Positions 1-6,294 of a DNA stretch of 42,997 nt are shown one piece after another (the first letter of the stretch is position 1; each line of letters begins with the position of its first letter). The stretch comes from Treponema sp. (lineage in GTDB: Bacteria > Spirochaetota > Spirochaetia > Treponematales > Treponemataceae). The stretch covers positions 1 to 42,997 of the forward strand of contig JAKSTQ010000020.1 in assembly GCA_024402475.1 (NCBI GenBank), given 5' to 3'. The notes under the pieces were generated by a model that saw nothing but the letters and a program-made list of their open reading frames with translations, made no database searches and was not told the DNA's origin. The translations under genes were made by a program, and so were the position numbers.

Positions 1-50
1 AAAGACGCTAAAAAAACGCGAGGCTCGCAGCGTTTTTTGCGTCTTAACGG
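1..50. repeat. Palindromic repeat, copy A
   Basis: This is an imperfect inverted repeat. The left arm AAGACGC-t-AAAAAACGC (about 2-19) pairs with GCGTTTTTTGCGTCTT (about 30-45) around a short GC-rich loop. The unit continues into TTAACGG. It is about 96% identical to copy B at 198-246, differing only in an A-run length and one base at the loop edge. The left end may extend beyond the window. It resembles a dispersed REP- or MITE-like element. No transposase is nearby. Confidence 0.75.
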
Positions 51-82
51 GAAAAGGGAAGGTTCGACTCCCGTCGGGGCTA
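47..82 (+). tRNA. Possible 3' end (T arm and acceptor) of a tRNA gene, disrupted or partial
   Basis: The sequence reads like the end of a tRNA: T loop TTCGACT (63-69), T-stem 3' strand CCCGT (70-74), acceptor strand CGGGGCT (75-81) and discriminator A (82), with no encoded CCA. A strong terminator follows six bases later, as is common after tRNA genes. However, the expected 5' T-stem ACGGG (47-51) is separated from the T loop by 11 extra bases and abuts palindromic repeat A. The rest of the gene lies outside the window. It may be a tRNA remnant rebuilt by the repeat, or chance resemblance. Confidence 0.3.
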
Positions 83-87
83 AAGCC

Positions 88-122
88 AAAGACTTTCAAC
101 TGCGTTGAAAGTCTTTTTTTTT
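88..122 (+). terminator. Intrinsic terminator after the tRNA-like end
   Basis: A perfect 12-bp stem AAAGACTTTCAA (88-99) / TTGAAAGTCTTT (105-116) with a 5-base loop is followed by an uninterrupted T run to 122. It would terminate plus-strand transcription coming from the tRNA-like sequence. Confidence 0.85.
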
Positions 123-150
123 ATGTGAAGAAGAGATTTAGGTAGAGGGG

Positions 151-167
151 CACGAACGTAGTTCGTG
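151..167. repeat. Small hairpin
   Basis: CACGAAC (151-157) / GTTCGTG (161-167) form a perfect 7-bp stem with a 3-base loop. It is one of several hairpins in the gene-free patch 83-384. It has no T tail, so it is not a terminator. Confidence 0.6.
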
Positions 168-175
168 GCCAGTCT

Positions 176-192
176 CAAGGGAGAAACCCTTG
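176..192. repeat. Small hairpin
   Basis: CAAGGG (176-181) / CCCTTG (187-192) form a 6-bp stem with a 5-base loop. It lies between hairpin 151-167 and palindromic repeat copy B, without a T tail. Confidence 0.55.
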
Positions 193-197
193 ATCGC

Positions 198-246
198 AAA
201 GACGCTAAAAAACGCGAGGCTCGCAGCGGTTTTTGCGTCTTAACGG
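198..246. repeat. Palindromic repeat, copy B
   Basis: This is the second copy of the palindrome at 1-50, in the same orientation and ending at the same TTAACGG. The arms AAGACGC-t-AAAAAACGC and (G)CGGTTTTTGCGTCTT form a long hairpin. The high identity of the two copies only 150 bases apart suggests recent duplication or a shared mobile origin. Confidence 0.75.
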
Positions 247-276
247 ATTTTTGTAAGGAAGGGATTTAGCAGGCGT

Positions 277-299
277 TACGGGCGGCGCCTGAGCCCGTA
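277..299. repeat. GC-rich hairpin
   Basis: TACGGGC (277-283) / GCCCGTA (293-299) form a 7-bp stem around a GC-rich loop. It is GC-rich compared with the AT-rich surroundings and has no T tail. Confidence 0.55.
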
Positions 300-318
300 G
301 AGAGGGTAGCGGAAAAGC

Positions 319-346
319 AAAAGGCACTGTGAATACAGTGCCTTTT
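319..346. terminator. Bidirectional terminator after the monooxygenase-like gene
   Basis: A perfect 12-bp stem AAAAGGCACTGT (319-330) / ACAGTGCCTTTT (335-346) has a 4-base loop. Its arms supply T-rich tails in both directions. It is placed to end minus-strand transcription from the gene at 385-696. A smaller hairpin at 359-374 (GGGAGA/TCTCCC) lies between it and that gene. Confidence 0.8.
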
Positions 347-384
347 CTTTGGAGCGAAGGGAGAGACTTCTCCCTGCCAAAAAA

Positions 385-696
385 TTATTTTTCTTCTTCG
401 AAATCTGTCAGCCAGTATTTCTGGATTTCGACGCGAGATACATATTTTGCTTTGAGTTCGCCAAGGATTGCGTAGTGCAGACTGTGTTTGTGTTTTTCCA
501 GGCATTCTGGGTTTTCCCATTTTTCCAGAATGTAGATTTCATTTTCGTAGTTGTGAGGTAAAAGGATTTCGTATTCGATGTTTCCTTCTTCGGCCATGGA
601 CATTTCTGTTATGTTGTTGTCCCTGAATCTGCGGTAAAATTCTTCGCGGGTACCTTTTGCCAAGGTATATTTAACTTGTAAAAATAAACACTTCAT
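385..696 (-). CDS. Putative quinol monooxygenase (ABM-domain, YgiN-like)
   Basis: This 103-residue soluble protein has the size and pattern of the antibiotic-biosynthesis-monooxygenase (ABM) family. It starts with a strand ending VKYTLAKGTREEFYRRF (about 8-24). A central strand EYEILLPHNYENEIYILEKWENPECLEKH (about 41-69) follows, with the family's typical bulky-residue/W-E pairing, and then the helix HKHSLHYAILGEL. The family forms dimeric ferredoxin-like barrels that oxidise quinols or similar small aromatics, or act in detoxification. No substrate can be assigned here. The start codon follows a promoter with no untranslated leader: TTGAAC at 726-731 and TAAAAT at 703-708 put the transcript start on the A of ATG. 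Confidence 0.75.
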   Translation of the reverse strand: MKCLFLQVKYTLAKGTREEFYRRFRDNNITEMSMAEEGNIEYEILLPHNYENEIYILEKWENPECLEKHKHSLHYAILGELKAKYVSRVEIQKYWLTDFEEEK

Positions 697-702
697 ATTT
701 AT

Positions 703-731
703 ATTTTACTTCGAAGTTCGAGTCTGTTCAA
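703..731 (-). promoter_or_regulatory. Sigma-70-type promoter of the monooxygenase-like gene, leaderless
   Basis: On the minus strand the -35 TTGAAC (726-731) and -10 TAAAAT (703-708) are separated by exactly 17 bases. Six bases separate the -10 from the ATG whose A is 696, so the predicted transcript starts on the start codon. No Shine-Dalgarno is present. Confidence 0.6.
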
Positions 732-775
732 TATGTTCGTAAGAAATATCTGTTTTCAAAAATTGCGTTACTGCT

Positions 776-781
776 TATAAT
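776..781 (+). promoter_or_regulatory. -10 box (TATAAT) directly before the GTG at 788
   Basis: A consensus TATAAT ends seven bases before the G of GTG 788, so the predicted +1 is the start codon itself. The -35 region (around 753-759) is weak. It is divergent from the promoter at 703-731. Confidence 0.5.
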
Positions 782-787
782 ATTATT

Positions 788-1309
788 GTGAAGAAATTTC
801 TTTTAGCCTGTATTTTTTTAATTTCAATTTTCGCTTGTTTTGCTTCTCCGCCTGATATCAAACACAATCCCTGGGAGCTGATTATTTACAGGCCTGAAAA
901 TTCTTTTCATATTAATGACATTCGCTGCTGGCTTAAAATTGTTGATATGGATGGAAACGATGTTACTTATTCCTGCTGCACTGCAACTTACGAATGGGTT
1001 TCTATTCCTGACAGAGTTAATTTTTATCAGAAAACTTATTACTTAAGCGGCGGGATGGCGATGCATCTTAACATCAAAAAAGGAAAGTATCGGTTTTCGG
1101 TTTATACGCCTAAAGACAAACAATATCCGAATCTGATTCCTAACCACGAAGAATGGACTTCCAACGAATTTTATTATGATACGGATAATCCGGCTAAAGT
1201 TCTTTTTGTGTATCCGGTTGCTGACAATACCGGGTTTTATACCGGTGAATGGGTTATTTCGCATCTGGCTCCTCAGTTCAAGGAATTTACGATTCCTGTA
1301 GAAAAGTAA
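788..1309 (+). CDS. Exported protein of unknown function
   Basis: This is a 173-residue protein with an N-terminal signal peptide. KK is followed by a hydrophobic run FLLACIFLISIFACF, with likely cleavage after CFAS around residue 19, so the mature protein is periplasmic or surface. The mature part is rich in Tyr, Asn and Pro and predicted mostly beta. No catalytic motif was recognised. The start is GTG, with a TATAAT seven bases upstream and no Shine-Dalgarno. The GH32 gene follows after 13 bases with a good ribosome binding site, so the two probably share a transcript. A role in handling extracellular carbohydrate is only a guess from that neighbour. Confidence 0.7.
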   Translation: MKKFLLACIFLISIFACFASPPDIKHNPWELIIYRPENSFHINDIRCWLKIVDMDGNDVTYSCCTATYEWVSIPDRVNFYQKTYYLSGGMAMHLNIKKGKYRFSVYTPKDKQYPNLIPNHEEWTSNEFYYDTDNPAKVLFVYPVADNTGFYTGEWVISHLAPQFKEFTIPVEK

Positions 1310-1322
1310 AAAGAGGAATTAT

Positions 1323-2840
1323 ATGATTGGTGAAAATATTAGTGTTGAATTGCAAAAGGCCCGGGAATATGAAAAGCGTGAAGCTGGAAAAATTGAAAAG
1401 GGTTCTCGCCCGAAATTCCATCTGACTCCAATGACCGGCTGGTGTAATGATCCAAATGGTTTTTGCTTTTATAAAGGACAGTATCATCTTTTTTATCAGT
1501 ATCATCCGTATGACAGTTTCTGGGGACCCATGCACTGGGGACATGCTGTAAGTAATGATCTTGTGTGCTGGGAATATCTTTGCTGTGCCATTGCGCCTGA
1601 TATGCCTTATGACAATAAAGGTTGTTTCAGCGGCAGTTCAATTGAATTAAAGGATGGACGTCATCTTTTGATGTATACCGGTGTTCACGAAGAAGTTCAA
1701 AGTGATGGCAGTATTCGTGACATTCAGGAACAATGTATTGCTGTTGGTGACGGTGTGAATTATACAAAGTATGAACATAATCCTGTGATCAGGGCTTGTG
1801 ATTTACCGGAAGGCTGTTCAAAATTTGATTTCAGGGATCCTAAGATTTTTTCTTATGAAGACGGAACTTATGGTGCTGTAATTGTTTCCTGTGACAGTAA
1901 AAGTGACGGGCGGGTTTTGCTTTATAAAAGCGACGATGGGTTTAAGTGGAAGTTTGATCATATCATTGATGTGAATAACAGTCGTTTTGGTAAAATCTGG
2001 GAATGTCCGGACTTTTTTACTCTTGATGGTAAAGATGTTCTTATGATAAGTCCCTGCGATATGATGGCTTTTAATCTTGAATATCATAACGGGCATGGAA
2101 CTGTTTTTATGATCGGAAAAAATTCTCCTTCTGGATTTAAAATTGAATCTGACAGGAGTCTTGATTATGGCCTTGATTTTTATGCTCCTGCAACAATTGC
2201 CGGGCCTGATGGTAAACGAATTCTTGTAGGCTGGATGGGGAACTGGGCTACATGCCGTAATCATGACAGAAAGCAAAAATATTTCGGGCAGATGACGATT
2301 CCCCGTGAACTGAAAATAAAGGACGGGGATCTTTATCAGATGCCTGTAAAGGAAATTGATTCACGGCGGAAAAATTTACATCGCTATACAAATATCGTTT
2401 TTGAAGATACCAAAGTACTTGATGGTGTTAAAGGCCGCTTTGTTGATCTGGATGTATGTTTTGATTTTGAGGAACAGATTAAAGGGCGGACTAAAGAACA
2501 GAAAAATGCCGGTGCTGTGTGCGGGTTAAAAATTGCATGTGGAAACGGATGTTATTCGACTCTTTGCTGGCGTCCTGATGAGCGGACTTTTGAAATTGAC
2601 AGGTCGCATGATGGTTCTCGAATTGACCAGCTGTCTGCAAGAAAATGCTATCTTGGCGATGAGCAAAAATCAAAGATAGTTTTAAGGATTATTATTGACC
2701 TTAATTGTGTTGAAGTTTTTATTAACGGCGGTAAGCAGGTTATGTCATTTTGTATTGACACAGCGGCTGATGCGGATGGTATAGAATTTTTCAGTAGAGG
2801 TTCTGTAACTCTGTCTGTTGAAAAATATGAACTTGCTTAG
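1323..2840 (+). CDS. Glycoside hydrolase family 32 (sucrose-6-phosphate hydrolase / beta-fructofuranosidase)
   Basis: This 505-residue cytoplasmic enzyme (no signal peptide) cleaves terminal beta-fructosides such as sucrose, sucrose-6-phosphate or short fructans. The three GH32 signatures are present. WCNDPNG holds the nucleophile Asp43, FRDP holds the transition-state stabiliser Asp172, and WECPDFF holds the acid/base Glu227. The five-bladed propeller spans about 30-340, and the C-terminal beta-sandwich (GH32_C) runs to about 505. The first motif has Cys where Met is usual (WMNDPNG), a tolerated variant. The start ATG is preceded by AGAGG. No PTS or sugar ABC transporter and no LacI regulator is adjacent, so the substrate import route is not visible. 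Confidence 0.92.
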   Translation: MIGENISVELQKAREYEKREAGKIEKGSRPKFHLTPMTGWCNDPNGFCFYKGQYHLFYQYHPYDSFWGPMHWGHAVSNDLVCWEYLCCAIAPDMPYDNKGCFSGSSIELKDGRHLLMYTGVHEEVQSDGSIRDIQEQCIAVGDGVNYTKYEHNPVIRACDLPEGCSKFDFRDPKIFSYEDGTYGAVIVSCDSKSDGRVLLYKSDDGFKWKFDHIIDVNNSRFGKIWECPDFFTLDGKDVLMISPCDMMAFNLEYHNGHGTVFMIGKNSPSGFKIESDRSLDYGLDFYAPATIAGPDGKRILVGWMGNWATCRNHDRKQKYFGQMTIPRELKIKDGDLYQMPVKEIDSRRKNLHRYTNIVFEDTKVLDGVKGRFVDLDVCFDFEEQIKGRTKEQKNAGAVCGLKIACGNGCYSTLCWRPDERTFEIDRSHDGSRIDQLSARKCYLGDEQKSKIVLRIIIDLNCVEVFINGGKQVMSFCIDTAADADGIEFFSRGSVTLSVEKYELA

Positions 2841-2853
2841 GATTTTTGCATTT

Positions 2854-3660
2854 TTACCTGGAGTCGATTCCAAGACCAAAAAGGGCATAGTCCATTTTGC
2901 ATGGATCTCCAGGAAAAATTTCACGTGCTTTTGCTGAAAGTGTTTCGCAGGTTTTTCTTGTTGCATCTGCCTTTTGATCAAGTAATCCAAGGTTTTTGCT
3001 CTGGCGGACAACATGTACATCAAGAGGAATCAAAAGGTCGTTTTTGTCATACCAGGACCACAGTCCCAGATCTACAGGTGAATTATCTCTGACCATCCAG
3101 CGTACATACATGCATAATCTTTTTTTTGCTGATGTTTTTGTCTGGGGAACAAGTTTTATTTCTTTAAAGGCATCGCTGATTGTGTCCGCAAGATTTGTAA
3201 GTTCTTTGTTTTTTTTGTCTTGAAAACTGCAAAGTCGTGTAAGGCGATTTTGGTGAAGGTTTTTCAGTATGGTGCCAAAGTCAGATGTCTTGAACTCTTT
3301 TTTGCCGTTTGCAAGAATCTGGCTAAGCCGTTCAAAGTAGTCAAACATATCTTTGTTTTTGAAAAAGCGGTAAAAGCAGGTCTGGTTCTGGCCATTAAAA
3401 AAATCACGGTAACTTCTATCTGCAATCCATTCGTAAAAAGATTTTCCTTTTGTCATATCGCAAAGGCTTTGTATTTTGGGAATGAACTGCCTGCGGTTTC
3501 CAAAAGATAAAAGGGCTGCTGAAAGACCAAGAAGCTGTGCATCTTCTGGTGAAGAATAATACCGCAGAAACTGGCTCGGGTCTTCTTTTAAGAATTCGGG
3601 AGTTTCATATTGTGCGGCAAGTTTATGTAAAAGTGTCTTTGTTTTTGAGTCTGCTGGCAT
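2854..3660 (-). CDS. TIGR02757 / DUF2400 family protein
   Basis: This 268-residue protein matches the TIGR02757 (DUF2400) family. Its markers are an N-terminal helical part with DPSQFLRYYSSPEDAQLLG and SAALLSFGNRRQF (about 28-58), and a C-terminal block with KRLCMYVRWMVRDNSPVDLGLW and IPLDVHVVRQSKNLGLL. The C-terminal block resembles the helix-hairpin region of endonuclease III-like glycosylases, including the LDVHV motif. The family's biochemical role is not established. The gene ends only 13 bases from the convergent GH32 gene, with no terminator between. No Shine-Dalgarno precedes the ATG. Confidence 0.85.
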   Translation of the reverse strand: MPADSKTKTLLHKLAAQYETPEFLKEDPSQFLRYYSSPEDAQLLGLSAALLSFGNRRQFIPKIQSLCDMTKGKSFYEWIADRSYRDFFNGQNQTCFYRFFKNKDMFDYFERLSQILANGKKEFKTSDFGTILKNLHQNRLTRLCSFQDKKNKELTNLADTISDAFKEIKLVPQTKTSAKKRLCMYVRWMVRDNSPVDLGLWSWYDKNDLLIPLDVHVVRQSKNLGLLDQKADATRKTCETLSAKAREIFPGDPCKMDYALFGLGIDSR

Positions 3661-3684
3661 GATTATTTTCTATATAAATATTAC

Positions 3685-3713
3685 TTGTTACGGGAATTTT
3701 TTTCTAGTATAAT
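3685..3713 (+). promoter_or_regulatory. Promoter of the methyltransferase-MATE operon
   Basis: TTGTTA (3685-3690) and TATAAT (3708-3713) are separated by 17 bases, predicting a start near 3720. This leaves a leader of about 44 bases before TTG 3764. The leader holds a GAGGGG motif (3719-3725) and a hairpin (3729-3750). Confidence 0.55.
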
Positions 3714-3728
3714 TGTTTTGAGGGGAAT

Positions 3729-3755
3729 GCGGATAAAATTTTTTTTCCGCTTTTT
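3729..3755 (+). other. Leader hairpin with T tail before the methyltransferase start
   Basis: GCGGA (3729-3733) / TCCGC (3746-3750), extended internally by AAAA/TTTT around one bulged base, is followed by TTTTTG. It separates a purine-rich GAGGGG (3719-3725) from the TTG start at 3764. It could be a weak terminator/attenuator or a structure that shortens the distance between the Shine-Dalgarno and the start. Confidence 0.4.
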
Positions 3756-3763
3756 GAATTCAG

Positions 3764-4867
3764 TTGACTAAAGAAAATCCGGATTTTTTGACATCTCAAA
3801 TTCTCACTTATATCGGCAATAAGCGAATTCTTATCAAGGAAATTGAACCTATCGTTCAGCGCATTAAAGAAGAGCTTGGCAGAAATAAAATTGTCTGTGC
3901 TGATATTTTTTCAGGTTCCGGTATTGTTGCCAGAATGCTTAAAAGTCACTGCAAGACTTTAATTGTCAACGACCTTGAAAATTATTCTGCTGTAATTAAT
4001 TCCTGCTATCTTACCAATCAGAAAGATTTCGACCGTGACCTGTATCTTAAATTAAAATCACAGATTGAAAAGAAATTTGCAAAAGAACAGATTGCCGGAA
4101 TCATAACAAAAGATTACGCGCCTGCTGACGAAGATCACATCAAAAAAGAAGACAGGGTTTTTTATACAAAAGAAAATGCTCTTGCCATTGATACATATCG
4201 TTCACTTATTGACAGTATTGTTCCTGCAGATTACCAGAAGTTTTTCCTTGCTCCGTTAATCATCGAAGCTTCGATTCATACTAATACCAGCGGTGTGTTC
4301 AAGGGATTTTATAAAGATAAGCGTACTGGAATCGGTTCTTATGGCGGAATGGGACAGAATGCTTTAAGCCGTATTAAAGGAAAGATTGAATTAAAGGAAC
4401 CTGTTTTAAGCAACTTTAACTGTAATGTTGAAATTTTCCAGAAAGATGCTGTTGAACTTTCAAGGGAACTTAAAGATCTTGATGTTGTGTATCTTGATCC
4501 TCCGTATAACCAGCATCCTTATGGTTCAAATTATTTTATGCTTAACCTCATTTTAAAGAATGAAATTACTGCACCTGTAAGCCGTGTTTCTGGTATAGTA
4601 AGTGATTGGAACAGGTCTGCGTTCAACAAGAAAAAAAAGGCTCTTGACAGTCTGGAGGTTATTATAAATAATCTTGATTCAAAATACATCATTGTTTCTT
4701 ACAACTCTGAAGGATTTATTGATTTTGAGCAGATGACATCGATGCTTGAAAAATACGGAAAGCTTGAACGGATTGAAATTCCTTATAACACTTTCCGCGG
4801 ATCAAGAAATCTTGCAGAACGCAGTATCTACGTTAGTGAATATCTCTTTATATTGAGGAAGAACTAA
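3764..4867 (+). CDS. D12-class N6-adenine DNA methyltransferase
   Basis: This 367-residue enzyme transfers methyl from S-adenosylmethionine to adenine N6 in DNA. The D12 (alpha-group, Dam/DpnIIA-like) layout is clear. The N-terminal YIGNKRILI (16-24) precedes motif I DIFSGSG (47-53), and the catalytic motif IV DPPY is at 245-248, followed by NQHPYGSNYF. No restriction endonuclease gene is adjacent, so it is an orphan methylase or epigenetic regulator; its target site cannot be told from sequence. The start is unusual. TTG is the only acceptable codon after the in-frame stop at 3755 and lacks an adjacent ribosome binding site; see the leader hairpin. The MATE gene follows after 9 bases. Confidence 0.88.
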   Translation: MTKENPDFLTSQILTYIGNKRILIKEIEPIVQRIKEELGRNKIVCADIFSGSGIVARMLKSHCKTLIVNDLENYSAVINSCYLTNQKDFDRDLYLKLKSQIEKKFAKEQIAGIITKDYAPADEDHIKKEDRVFYTKENALAIDTYRSLIDSIVPADYQKFFLAPLIIEASIHTNTSGVFKGFYKDKRTGIGSYGGMGQNALSRIKGKIELKEPVLSNFNCNVEIFQKDAVELSRELKDLDVVYLDPPYNQHPYGSNYFMLNLILKNEITAPVSRVSGIVSDWNRSAFNKKKKALDSLEVIINNLDSKYIIVSYNSEGFIDFEQMTSMLEKYGKLERIEIPYNTFRGSRNLAERSIYVSEYLFILRKN

Positions 4868-4876
4868 AAAAAATCT

Positions 4877-6226
4877 ATGTCACAGAAAAAAATTAATCGT
4901 GGTGCGTTGCCAATGTTCAGTCTTGCTTTACCGCTTGTAATTGAACAGTTTATGCGTGTACTTGTATCGTCTGTAGATACTTTTATGGTCAGCGGCTACT
5001 CAGAAAAGGCTGTTGCAGGTATCGGTCTTGTAGCGCAGTATGTTTTCTTTCTGAATATCATTTTTTCGGTAATAATTACTGGAACAACAATCGTTCTTTC
5101 TCAGTACCTTGGTGCAGAAAAATCAGAAAAGGAATTGAACTATGTCAGCCAGGCAAGTTCTGTGATGACTACAGTCGTTTCGCTTTTGATTACTGTTCTT
5201 GTTCTCTGCGTAACCGGACCGCTTTTGTCTACATACGATCTTGAAGACGAAGTCCGCCAGTCTGCTTATGATTATTTTACTGTTTTTGGCGGAATCGGCG
5301 CATTCTTTATAGCTTTTAACATGCTTCAGAGTTCTATCCTGCGTTGTTATGGTTATACAAAAGAAGCAATGATCGTTACTCTTATTGCAAACCTTCTTAA
5401 CGTAGGTGGAAATGCAATTGCTTTGTATGGACCGTTTGGGCTTCCTGTGCTGGGAGTTCCTGGTGTTGCATGGAGTTCAACTATTTCGCAGATTGTTTCG
5501 TTTATAATCCTTGGAATTATTATTGCACGCAAAAAAGATGTTTCATTCAACCTTAAAGGAATGCTGAGTGTTCCCCAGGATATTTACCGCAAGATTCTTA
5601 AGATTGGTGTTCCAACTGCAGGCGAAAGTCTTTCTTACAATGTAGCGCAGATTACTGTAATGGCAATGATTTCTACACTTGGAACTTTTGCCATCAACAG
5701 CCATGTTTATACACAGACAATCGTGCGTTACGTTTATGCAACTGCTATTGGTATCGGAAGTGCAACTCAGATTAAAATCGGTCATTATGTCGGAGCCGGA
5801 GAAAAAGAATCTGCTTACAGAAATCTGTACAAATATTCTATTGCTGCAACCTTAACTTCGACTTTGCTTTGTATCGGATTGAATTTCATCAAGATGCCGA
5901 TTATTGAACTTTTTACCCAAAGTCCTGATATTCTGAAATTGAGTTCAACTTTAATGCTTGTTGCAATTTACATTGAATTCGGGCGTTCGCTGAACCTGAT
6001 TTATATCGGTGGATTAAAAGGAGCGGGGGATGTAAGGTTCCCTGTTTTGTACGGTATTTTTTCTATGTGGACAATCATTGTAGGGCTTGGTGCTTTCCTT
6101 GGATTGTATTGCGGGCTTGGGCTTGTTGGTTTCTGGATTGCAACCGGAACAGAAGAAACAACACGAGGAATTGTGATGTTCTTCAGATGGCGCAGTAAAC
6201 GCTGGCAGAATAAAGGCATTGTATAA
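4877..6226 (+). CDS. MATE family efflux transporter
   Basis: This 449-residue integral membrane protein has the twelve-helix MATE architecture of two pseudo-symmetric six-helix halves. The first half starts GALPMFSLALPLVIEQFMRVLVSSVDTFMVSGYSEKAVAGIGL, with the typical early MATE pattern (P, then Q, then D-x-F/M). The second half starts near residue 235 (ILKIGVPTAGESLSYNVAQI). Such pumps export cationic drugs or metabolites with Na+ or H+. It is co-transcribed with the methyltransferase upstream (9-base gap, no real Shine-Dalgarno, probable translational coupling). A bidirectional terminator follows. Confidence 0.9.
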   Translation: MSQKKINRGALPMFSLALPLVIEQFMRVLVSSVDTFMVSGYSEKAVAGIGLVAQYVFFLNIIFSVIITGTTIVLSQYLGAEKSEKELNYVSQASSVMTTVVSLLITVLVLCVTGPLLSTYDLEDEVRQSAYDYFTVFGGIGAFFIAFNMLQSSILRCYGYTKEAMIVTLIANLLNVGGNAIALYGPFGLPVLGVPGVAWSSTISQIVSFIILGIIIARKKDVSFNLKGMLSVPQDIYRKILKIGVPTAGESLSYNVAQITVMAMISTLGTFAINSHVYTQTIVRYVYATAIGIGSATQIKIGHYVGAGEKESAYRNLYKYSIAATLTSTLLCIGLNFIKMPIIELFTQSPDILKLSSTLMLVAIYIEFGRSLNLIYIGGLKGAGDVRFPVLYGIFSMWTIIVGLGAFLGLYCGLGLVGFWIATGTEETTRGIVMFFRWRSKRWQNKGIV

Positions 6227-6242
6227 AATTATCAGTCCAACA

Positions 6243-6274
6243 AAAAAGGCTCGGAGATAACTTCGAGCCTTTTT
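6243..6274. terminator. Bidirectional terminator between convergent genes
   Basis: AAAAAGGCTCG (6243-6253) / CGAGCCTTTTT (6264-6274) form an 11-bp stem with a 10-base loop. The A/T arms give T tails on both strands. It sits between the stop codons of the MATE gene (6226) and the TIG/transglutaminase-like gene (6295). Confidence 0.85.
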
Positions 6275-6294
6275 GTTTACAAAATATATTCTGA

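Noticed and set aside
1..384. CRISPR array in the palindrome-rich patch
   Set aside because: Only two copies of one repeat, with differing spacing content and no regular spacers or cas genes.
3727..3771. T8 tract (3739-3746) upstream of the methyltransferase as a phase-variable switch joining ATG 3727 to the gene
   Set aside because: Losing one T would put ATG 3727 in the methyltransferase frame, but the in-frame TGA at 3755 would still stop it, so slippage alone cannot create a longer protein.
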